From contig JBKGYG010000076.1 in NCBI GenBank assembly GCA_046546235.1, forward strand, positions 1-6,189: 6,189 nucleotides of DNA, in the 5' to 3' direction. The stretch's first letter is position 1, and each line of letters starts with the position of its first letter. The DNA comes from JBKGYG01 sp046546235 (lineage in GTDB: Bacteria; Bacillota; Clostridia; Lachnospirales; DSM-24629). Below, piece after piece: positions 1-4,421 of the stretch. The position numbers and the translations under genes are program-made. The notes below the pieces were generated by a model. It saw only the letters and a list, made by a program, of their open reading frames with translations. It was not told the origin of the DNA and searched no databases.

Positions 1-400
1 CTGGAACCTGAAAATCATAGTCATACCCTAAATTAACAAAAACAAATAAGGTATTGCTTCCAAAAAGATCATAGTATTTGTTTAGCTGTTGCTTACTTGG
101 TATGGCATTTAGCTTATTTTCAATAACAATATTAGTAGAATCGTTTATATTAACCAATATATCAATTTTCTTATTAGATCCTTCAGGACAATATTCTGTC
201 CTAACCTTAACTTTATTAATTTTATCGCAGACCTTTAATCCTTTAGAGAATATAGTTTGTATAAAACTATTACCAACTTGGACTGGTATATAGTAATCAT
301 CTTCCTTACCTATACTATTTAATACCCATGCCCAAAAAGCTGAATGAGATATTTCTTTTGTTGCAAAGTCAAAAAAATTATTAATAGAAATCACCTCCAC
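1..400 (-). CDS. PD-(D/E)XK nuclease family protein, N-terminal part (cut by window edge)
   Basis: The minus strand holds an open frame of about 130 codons that runs off the left edge. Counting from an ATT at 385-383, it shows an N-terminal EISHSAFWAWVLN motif (residues 11-23), then KIDILV with Asp75, then IVIENKL with Glu89 and Lys91, then a helix containing QQLNKYY (99-105). This order (HSAF.AW, D-x13-ExK, QL..Y) matches the PDDEXK_4 family (PF14281) of restriction-like nucleases, which cut or nick nucleic acid with a metal ion. The catalytic triad is intact, but the C-terminal part is outside the window. There is no ATG. GTG codons at 400-398 and 394-392 are in frame, while the only well-spaced ribosome binding site (398-391) points to the ATT; the coordinates given use the farthest GTG. 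The gene follows the HTH gene by 8-23 bases, so they are probably co-transcribed. The family call is fairly sure; the biological role (defence, mobile-element function) is unknown. Confidence 0.72.
   Translation of the reverse strand, partial: MEVISINNFFDFATKEISHSAFWAWVLNSIGKEDDYYIPVQVGNSFIQTIFSKGLKVCDKINKVKVRTEYCPEGSNKKIDILVNINDSTNIVIENKLNAIPSKQQLNKYYDLFGSNTLFVFVNLGYDYDFQVP
391..398 (-). promoter_or_regulatory. Strong Shine-Dalgarno site that decides the nuclease start
   Basis: GGAGGTGA on the minus strand is a near-perfect anti-16S match. The GGAGG core (398-394) lies eight bases upstream of an ATT codon at 385-383, which is ideal spacing. The in-frame GTG codons at 400 and 394 overlap this site and have no Shine-Dalgarno sequence of their own. 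This argues that translation starts at ATT, or that an ancestral ATG has mutated to ATT. Confidence 0.6.
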
Positions 401-408
401 TTTATTTG

Positions 409-1533
409 TTATTTATTTTCATATTCTTCTTCATAAACTTTAAACTCAGGACTATTAGCTAACTCAATCATCTCCTCAAGCAATTCATCTACATCATACT
501 CGTTCTGTCTATCAAAATCAGGAGCAGGATGATTAGTTTTCCTTAAGTAAGAAGCATCATGAAAAAGATATCCTATATACTCATTGTATTCTGTATTTCT
601 GTTAGGACCCTTCCATGTATAGGCCAATGGGTCGAGAAAGCCTTTTTCAATGAATATATCTAATATATAATCTGCACGGTTTAAGAGACTTTCTGGAATA
701 ACACCTAAAGCCATCCTATTAAATGCATATGTAATCATGTTTGTTGTGCATATTTCCTCAGTTAGTTTGGCTAACAGAGCATCTTCAAGATAAAACTTAT
801 TTTCATTCCACTCTATATCTTCAATTGTAGATCTAAATAATCTTACATCATCTAAATCAGGTGTTTTATTAAATATTTGTTTATACTTAGCCTTCATTAA
901 TGATATTGGCATCTTTCTCCAATTATCTTTCTTTGCAATCTCTTGTAATTGCACCTTTGTTTTTGAAGGAAACTCATAAAGATCTTCATTAATATAATCA
1001 TGGGGCTTATTTTCTGAAAACGAATATGCATTTGCAGCAAATAATTCTCCCATAACATACCTACCCCTATCAACATCAAAGTAACTATAAAGATCTTCTT
1101 CAGATAAATTCTGTTCCAATATATGCCTCAATTCCTTATCTGAAACAATTTTATAATTTTCAAAAGTAAACTCTTTATCCTCATCTTCCTTTTTAAATTG
1201 AATAACTCCCATCGGTACATCACTATCAGGTTGATGTTCATTTTCTTCAGCATAGGTATATCTAAGAATAGCATCAATCGGTATATACCATTGTCTTTTA
1301 ATTTTTCGTGCAAAAATTTTATTTTCTCTTATATACTGCCTAAGTGTAACTGGACTTAACTCTAAGGTCTTGGCTGCATCCTTCACTAAATAATGATCTT
1401 GACTTTCAGTGAGTGGGTCTTCTAAATAGTAATATTCTTTTAATCTTTCTTTAAATTTCTCAGCTTTTGCTTCATCACCATCCGCAAATCTTAGTATCCA
1501 GTTTGGTAATTTTTCTTCCTCATTACTTCTCAT
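409..1533 (-). CDS. Excisionase-like helix-turn-helix protein of unknown function, 374 aa
   Basis: Residues 48-90 look like an excisionase/MerR-type winged HTH (HTH_17). The sequence HYLVKDAAKTLELS is followed by PVTLRQYIRENKI, a basic RKIKRQWYIP wing and the closing IDAIL helix. This predicts DNA binding. The remaining ~280 residues are mostly helical and acidic, with a very acidic C-terminus, and I recognise no family in them. The protein is much longer than a bare excisionase (60-100 residues), so the HTH is probably one module of a larger regulator or partner protein. The start is supported by AAAGGTG at 1546-1540, six bases before the ATG. The gene lies directly upstream of the PD-(D/E)XK nuclease, so it may control it or act with it; that is inference. 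A 42-bp palindrome over its probable promoter suggests autoregulation. Confidence 0.7.
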   Translation of the reverse strand: MRSNEEEKLPNWILRFADGDEAKAEKFKERLKEYYYLEDPLTESQDHYLVKDAAKTLELSPVTLRQYIRENKIFARKIKRQWYIPIDAILRYTYAEENEHQPDSDVPMGVIQFKKEDEDKEFTFENYKIVSDKELRHILEQNLSEEDLYSYFDVDRGRYVMGELFAANAYSFSENKPHDYINEDLYEFPSKTKVQLQEIAKKDNWRKMPISLMKAKYKQIFNKTPDLDDVRLFRSTIEDIEWNENKFYLEDALLAKLTEEICTTNMITYAFNRMALGVIPESLLNRADYILDIFIEKGFLDPLAYTWKGPNRNTEYNEYIGYLFHDASYLRKTNHPAPDFDRQNEYDVDELLEEMIELANSPEFKVYEEEYENK

Positions 1534-1589
1534 AATCTACACCTTTCTTGTTATTTGATTTGATAAATTACAATTAATCCCCCTTTTTT

Positions 1590-1631
1590 ATATTATATCA
1601 TCACATTATCGATGTTACGATTATATAATAT
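1590..1631. promoter_or_regulatory. Palindromic operator candidate over the HTH gene promoter
   Basis: This is a 42-bp imperfect palindrome centred exactly on ATCGAT (1608-1613). The outer nine bases on each side (1590-1598 and 1623-1631) are perfectly complementary, as are 1600-1602 with 1619-1621; 16 of 21 symmetric pairs match. It covers a minus-strand TATAAT (1597-1592). Seventeen bases upstream of that is TCGTAA (1620-1615), a weak -35 with 3 of 6 consensus bases. A second TATAAT lies on the plus strand at 1624-1629. The placement suits a dimeric repressor site, possibly for the adjacent HTH protein. A/T-rich outer arms raise the chance of coincidence. Confidence 0.4.
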
Positions 1632-1896
1632 CATTTTTTCCACTATCTGTCAAGTTATTTTTTAAAATTTCTCGTTTTAAAAGTTCCGACTCCTAGTTTA
1701 AAAAAAATACATTTTTTTAAAGGACTTTACTCTATGTTGCTTAATATATAAGTATAATTACATTTATTTAAAAATTTAATATCAAGGAAATATATTTAAG
1801 ACAAAAATGAAATGGCAATTTATTTAAATAAGCTAGTGTTATACATCGTTGGATATGTTGATTAAATAAATCTACCAACAAAAGTAATTTTAAAAT

Positions 1897-1902
1897 GGGG
1901 GT
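1897..1902 (+). promoter_or_regulatory. Ribosome binding site of the LRAT-like gene
   Basis: GGGGGT lies about ten bases before the ATG at 1912. It supports that start over the in-frame Met codon ten residues later, which has no comparable site. Confidence 0.55.
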
Positions 1903-1911
1903 AAAAATTTA

Positions 1912-2433
1912 ATGGTTTTAGGAAGACTCTTACTTAGTTATATGGTAAAAAAAGTGGTGACCGATATAGTAGATGATGAATTAAGAAACATTAATACACT
2001 TAACGAAGTAACTCCAAAAAACGGGTCTATTTTAATTTGTTCTCTTGGAGGGAGAAGGCCTCATAACGAATGGCACTCAGGTATATATGTTGGTTATAAT
2101 CAGATTATTGAATTACAAGGTAACGGGAATATCAGAAAGGTATCTCCAGAACAATTCAAGAATGATGGACTTCTCAGAAATGGCAATGAAATATATATCG
2201 CTTGCAATAAAAATGGATCAGTATTATCTGACGTTAAAATAGCACAAAGAGCAAAACAAAAATTGGGCAGTCAGAGAAATTATAATGTTCTTTTGGATAA
2301 TTGCCATCAATTTAGCTCAGGATGTATTACAGGTGACTTCGAAAATGCGAACAACTTTAAAAAGTTTTTAGAGTGGACAATATCAGAAGAACTGAATAGA
2401 GGCAATGGAGTTAGTTGGTGCCCGTGGAAATAG
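1912..2433 (+). CDS. LRAT-like papain-fold (NlpC/P60 superfamily) protein, 173 aa
   Basis: The core motif is WHSGIYVGYNQIIELQG with His55, followed about 75 residues later by DNCHQFSSG with Cys131. This is the circularly permuted NlpC/P60 layout of the LRAT/HRASLS group: His, a strand pair, then a nucleophile Cys in an NCxxF motif. Known members are acyltransferases, phospholipases or thiol peptidases/amidases that act through a Cys thioester. In HRASLS enzymes a second His lies 12 residues after the first; here that position is Glu67, so activity or specificity may differ. The length (173) suits a single-domain member. Residues 1-25 form a hydrophobic/basic amphipathic helix but not a clear signal peptide or membrane span. 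The gene stops only 16 bases before the truncated hydrolase remnant and appears to occupy its lost 5' half. The substrate is unknown; a bacterial LRAT-like effector, lipid enzyme or phage/mobile gene are all possible. Confidence 0.72.
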   Translation: MVLGRLLLSYMVKKVVTDIVDDELRNINTLNEVTPKNGSILICSLGGRRPHNEWHSGIYVGYNQIIELQGNGNIRKVSPEQFKNDGLLRNGNEIYIACNKNGSVLSDVKIAQRAKQKLGSQRNYNVLLDNCHQFSSGCITGDFENANNFKKFLEWTISEELNRGNGVSWCPWK

Positions 2434-2449
2434 TATTTTTTGTAACTAA

Positions 2450-2756
2450 ATTAAATTTAACTACTCTTTTCTCTTTACTGGGGACACTGAAAAATCAATG
2501 AGTATGAGATGCTTTCATCTTCCATGAGTTTGAAAGCTGATGTTTTAAAAGTCGGTCATCATGGCAGCAATTCACCATCAGAAGCATTTTTAAACGCTGT
2601 ATTGACCCAATATGCAGTCATATCTGTTGGTAATGACAACCCTATGGACATTCTGCCGAAACAGTCATAAACAGGCTATACGGCCATAATATACTTGTTT
2701 TTATAACAGATGAATTAGATACTATTATTTGTAATAGCGATGGTGAAAAGGAGTGA
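2450..2756 (+). pseudogene. Remnant of ComEC-type metallo-beta-lactamase hydrolase
   Basis: Joining three frames gives a typical C-terminal third of a stand-alone ComEC/Rec2-like MBL hydrolase. NYSFLFTGDTEKS ends at 2497. After a one-base loss at about 2497 the frame continues with NEYEMLSSS and LKADVLKVGHHGSNSPS to AVISVGNDNP at about 2642. After another single-base loss, YGHSAETVINRL leads to a natural TGA at 2754-2756. The metal-site GD, HHGS and YGHP-like motifs of the family are recognisable. Full-length relatives are about 280-300 residues; only about 100 codons remain, and the N-terminal HxHxDH part is absent. The reading frame is open only from 2450, right after the LRAT-like gene. 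In clostridia such hydrolases often sit beside DUF3006 genes, as here. The gene cannot make a functional product. Confidence 0.85.
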
Positions 2757-2764
2757 GTATTACT

Positions 2765-3043
2765 ATGGTAGATCTTAGCCATGAACTCGTAACAATAAGA
2801 AACAATAATAACAAAACCATTGATCTTTCTGGTTGGATATTATTAAGTGTGAAGGATAATTGAAAATATGTATTCCCTAACGGAATAACTTTAAAACCAG
2901 GAGAAAAAATAAAAGTATATACTGATCCAGGAGCTACCTCAGGAAATAATCAATTAAAATGGACGGGTAAATATATATGGAATAATGATGGAAATCCAGC
3001 CAATTTGTTCAATGCAGAAGGCAAACTTATATCAAGTTATTAA
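2765..3043 (+). pseudogene. Lamin-tail-domain (LTD) gene with in-frame TGA
   Basis: The ATG follows AAGGAGTGA at 2748-2756 and would give a 92-codon single-domain protein. The order LVTIRNNNNKTIDLSGWIL, then KYVFPNGITLKPGEKIKVYT, then KWTGKYIWNNDGNPANLF matches the immunoglobulin-like LTD fold (PF00932), which in bacteria often accompanies secreted or ComEC-like nuclease/hydrolase modules. A TGA at 2861-2863 interrupts the frame after about 32 codons, just before the conserved YxFP strand; the rest of the domain is undamaged. A point change to TGA from a sense codon is the simplest explanation. Its Shine-Dalgarno site overlaps the end of the MBL gene, so the two were an operon. Readthrough of TGA is possible but unlikely given frameshifts in both flanking genes. 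Confidence 0.75.
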
Positions 3044-3078
3044 AAGCTAAATACTTATTAATATGGAGGAATTAAATA

Positions 3079-3319
3079 ATGCTGATATTAGACATAGTTG
3101 AAGAATATATGGCTATAAAAGAGGATAATGGTAGTACTATGGAAATTCCAGCCCGATATCCATATAATGATAAGGAAGGCGATGTACTAAAAATAGTTTA
3201 GATGAAGTTGCTACTAAACGATACAAAAGACAAACAAAAAGTTAATAGATATATATTTGAATAAATTATCATCTGGCGTTGATCCTGTAGCCGAAGGCTA
3301 TTTTAAAGGAAGCAACTAA
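3079..3319 (+). pseudogene. DUF3006 gene with two frameshifts
   Basis: ATG at 3079 has GGAGGA at 3065-3070. The first frame reads MLILDIVEEYMAIKEDNG, then IPARYPYNDKEGDVLKI, matching the start of the small DUF3006 family (about 70-90 residues: N-terminal I/VDRxEGxxAVxE and a P...EGDVLxI segment). The frame hits TAG at 3199-3201, but the shifted frame from 3195 continues with SLDEVATKRYKRQTK. A second shift at about 3240 restores LIDIYLNKLSSG and ends at TAA 3317-3319. The lysine-rich tail is typical of the family. DUF3006 genes commonly neighbour MBL-fold ComEC-like hydrolases; their function is not established. All three members of this operon are damaged. Confidence 0.8.
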
Positions 3320-3344
3320 TAAAAGTTACTCCCTTGTACACACT

Positions 3345-3599
3345 TTATATTAATGGGATGAACAGTTTTTGACCAGCCCTTATAACAGCTGAATCTAGAT
3401 TATTCATCTCTTTGATTTTGTTTACAAGCAATCTATTATCATAACTGCCATTATTAAGTTCTGAAGCAATTTCCCACAACGTGTCATTTTCCTGTACAGA
3501 AATTGTTATTGTAGTTTCATAAATTAATTCTTCATTGTAAGCCTGGCCCAATAGAACATATAAAACTAATAGCAAGCAAACTAATAATATGTTTTTCAT
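3345..3599 (-). CDS. Small membrane-anchored LysM-domain protein, 84 aa
   Basis: Residues 3-20 are a hydrophobic span (ILLVCLLLVLYVLLGQA) that can serve as a signal anchor. Residues 32-82 form one LysM domain: ITISVQENDTLWEIASELN, then N at 60 and the closing IRAGQKLFIP. LysM binds N-acetylglucosamine-containing glycans such as peptidoglycan, so the protein is expected outside the membrane, on the cell wall. The layout (short N-terminal span plus a single LysM, under 110 residues) resembles the SOS-induced cell-division suppressor YneA of Bacillus. No LexA box or lexA neighbour is visible, so that role is not claimed. The gene is intact and converges on the DUF3006 remnant. AGGA at 3615-3612 is a loosely spaced ribosome binding site. 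Confidence 0.75.
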   Translation of the reverse strand: MKNILLVCLLLVLYVLLGQAYNEELIYETTITISVQENDTLWEIASELNNGSYDNRLLVNKIKEMNNLDSAVIRAGQKLFIPLI

Positions 3600-3617
3600 A
3601 ATATGATCAAATCCTTT

Positions 3618-3640
3618 CTTTAAAGTTTATTACTTTAAGG
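3618..3640. promoter_or_regulatory. Inverted repeat just upstream of the LysM gene
   Basis: TTAAAGT (3620-3626) and ACTTTAA (3632-3638) are perfect inverted repeats with a five-base gap, extendable to nine pairs in RNA with one G-U. The element touches the Shine-Dalgarno region of the minus-strand LysM gene. It could be an operator or a translation-blocking hairpin. Partial copies of the TTTAAAG word recur at 3661-3680. Confidence 0.35.
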
Positions 3641-3658
3641 CTTTTATAATCAATTGCA

Positions 3659-3695
3659 GGGTTAAAGAATGTTTAAAGAAAGCTTCCTTAATCCC
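3659..3695. terminator. Imperfect hairpin after the RadC remnant
   Basis: GGG-TTAA-A-GAA (3659-3669) can pair with TTC-C-TTAA-T-CCC (3684-3695), with one mismatch and one bulge around a 14-base loop. It lies just past the RadC-like stop codon and before the LysM gene. No clean T-run follows, so termination by this hairpin is uncertain; it could equally be an operator. Confidence 0.25.
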
Positions 3696-3703
3696 TTACC
3701 CCT

Positions 3704-4141
3704 TTAAATTACACACTTTTCTTTCATACTTATATATGTTTCATTATTACCAACAATTACATATTCTAAAACATTAACTCCTAATATATTTCCTCCGTTT
3801 ATTAGCTTTTTTGTAATCTCTATATTATCTTTCGAAGGATCTGGTATTCCACTGGGATGATTATGCCCGAGAATTATAGCAGCACTATTTTGTAAAATAG
3901 CTCTCTTAAAAACTTCTCTGGGATGAACATAACTAGATGTTAGTGTCCCAACAGAAACTTCGAATACTCCTGTAATCTGGTTTTTAATATCAAGAGTCTT
4001 CTGTACACCTAGAGCTACTGTACTTTTAATAACTCCTTTTAATTAGGTGAAAAAAATAAGCCTATCCCACAACAACGAACATGAATTGTAATGAAATAGA
4101 CCTTCATAAAGTTTAAACAATTCTTTTAAAATATCACCTCC
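3704..4141 (-). pseudogene. RadC-like JAB/MPN domain gene, 5' part deleted
   Basis: The minus-strand frame from 4042 to the TAA at 3706-3704 (112 codons) reads as the C-terminal half of RadC: DIKNQITGVFEVSVGTL, then VHPREVFKRAILQNSAAIIL, the JAMM metal motif HNHPSG (3865-3848) with PSKD after it, and a typical LEYVIVGNNETYISMKEK end. RadC-type proteins are frequent on plasmids and islands; their activity is unproven. This frame has a TAA at 4045-4043 and no ATG, GTG or TTG before the conserved part. About 90 bases upstream, GGAGGTGAT (4141-4133) precedes KELFKLYE (4126-4103), which resembles the N-terminus of clostridial RadC-like proteins, again without an ATG. The intervening stretch matches nothing in RadC, and the helical middle (about 30-50 residues) is missing. 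An internal deletion or replacement is likely. The metal site is intact, but expression is doubtful. Confidence 0.75.
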
Positions 4142-4196
4142 AAAAAAGTAAACTCTTACAATATTGTTATACCTTTATATTATTGATTTAGTTTAA

Positions 4197-4209
4197 TTTG
4201 CTTAGCAAA
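4197..4209. repeat. Short perfect inverted repeat, operator-like
   Basis: TTTGCT and AGCAAA flank a single T. Six-base perfect arms containing G and C in this very A/T-rich region are somewhat unexpected. The element lies between the two divergent genes, about 55 bases upstream of the RadC-like ribosome binding site, where an operator could act. Confidence 0.3.
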
Positions 4210-4219
4210 CTACGTAAAA

Positions 4220-4315
4220 GGGGGTCGGCCTCCGAACATTTTATCTAATTAAAGACCTCATTAACTATTGGGGTCACAAATTTTTTATATTTTTACCCCC
4301 TATATAGAAAAATTT
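4220..4315 (+). promoter_or_regulatory. Structured leader with alternative stems, possible attenuator
   Basis: GGGGTC occurs at 4221-4226 and again at 4270-4275, and GACCTC lies between them at 4254-4259. GACCTC can pair with either copy (five Watson-Crick pairs and one G-U), so the two stems exclude each other. The second stem is followed after five bases by TTTTTT (4281-4286), like an intrinsic terminator. Beyond it, 4278-4290 can pair with 4302-4315 (13 pairs, one bulged G at 4307). The 11-base loop carries ACCCCC (4295-4300), complementary to GGGGGT at 4220-4225. It lies about 110-200 bases before the nuclease ATG. This is a pairing pattern seen by eye, not a match to a known riboswitch. 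Confidence 0.35.
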
Positions 4316-4328
4316 TAATATAAATTAA

Positions 4329-4412
4329 TACCAAGAAGAAACTTTAGAATATAAGACTGAAGCAATGTATATAAAAACCGTTTTGAGTAATAATGATGTT
4401 ATAAAGAGGTGA
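4329..4412 (+). other. Short coding-like tail (possible gene remnant or mini-ORF)
   Basis: An open stretch of 27 codons after a TAA ends at TGA 4410-4412, inside the nuclease gene's Shine-Dalgarno site. It contains EETLEYKTEAMYIK and TVLSNNDVIKR. The composition looks like a real helical protein end rather than random A/T frame. An ATG at 4365 would give only 15 residues and has no ribosome binding site. It may be the 3' end of a lost upstream gene that was translationally coupled to the nuclease. I cannot name a family. Confidence 0.25.
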
Positions 4413-4413
4413 T
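4406..4413 (+). promoter_or_regulatory. Ribosome binding site of the zinc-repeat nuclease
   Basis: GAGGTGAT lies eight bases upstream of the ATG at 4422. It supports this start, which also places the first zinc repeat immediately at the N-terminus. Confidence 0.65.
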
Positions 4414-4421
4414 TAACCAAT

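Larger units (their letters stand above)
1534..1911. other. Divergent intergenic control region
   Basis: These 378 bases separate the minus-strand HTH gene from the plus-strand LRAT-like gene. No coding frame of note is visible. The left part holds the large dyad at 1590-1631 and the probable promoter of the HTH gene. The right part is A/T-rich, with a TATAAT at 1753-1758 (no convincing -35) and a 12-bp perfect A/T palindrome at 1820-1831 that may be chance. The LRAT-like gene may therefore be transcribed from about 1765 with a leader near 150 bases, but this is weak. Confidence 0.5.
4143..4421. other. Noncoding region before the zinc-repeat nuclease gene
   Basis: This stretch separates the minus-strand RadC remnant from the plus-strand nuclease. 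It contains a 10-bp perfect palindrome ACAATATTGT (4158-4167), a 13-base dyad of six-base arms around one T (4197-4209), the G/C-run structure at 4220-4315, and a short coding-like tail at 4329-4412. No promoter could be assigned with confidence; TATA-like words at 4286-4290 and 4318-4323 lack good -35 partners. Confidence 0.5.

Noticed and set aside
78..293. Plus-strand open frame of 71 codons with hydrophobic product
   Set aside because: It lies antisense to the PD-(D/E)XK nuclease, whose conserved motifs occupy the minus strand here, and it has no ribosome binding site.
897..1313. Two short minus-strand frames inside the HTH gene
   Set aside because: They overlap the 374-residue frame, lack ribosome binding sites and have low-complexity, Met/Ile/Lys-rich products typical of frame shadows.
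2045..2242. Second plus-strand frame inside the LRAT-like gene
   Set aside because: The other frame carries the His55/Cys131 motifs; this one has no recognisable content.
2861..2863. TGA as a recoded codon (Trp or selenocysteine) in the LTD gene
   Set aside because: TGA serves as the natural stop of the MBL frame at 2754-2756, no recoding structure is seen, and both flanking genes are frameshifted, so a nonsense mutation is simpler.
3600..3720. LexA box for SOS control of the YneA-like gene
   Set aside because: No GAAC-N4-GTTC or close variant is present upstream; only A/T-rich TTTAAAG words were found.
4220..4315. Group I or group II intron or known riboswitch ahead of the endonuclease gene
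   Set aside because: No intron core or domain V motif and no riboswitch consensus was recognised; only local pairing can be supported.
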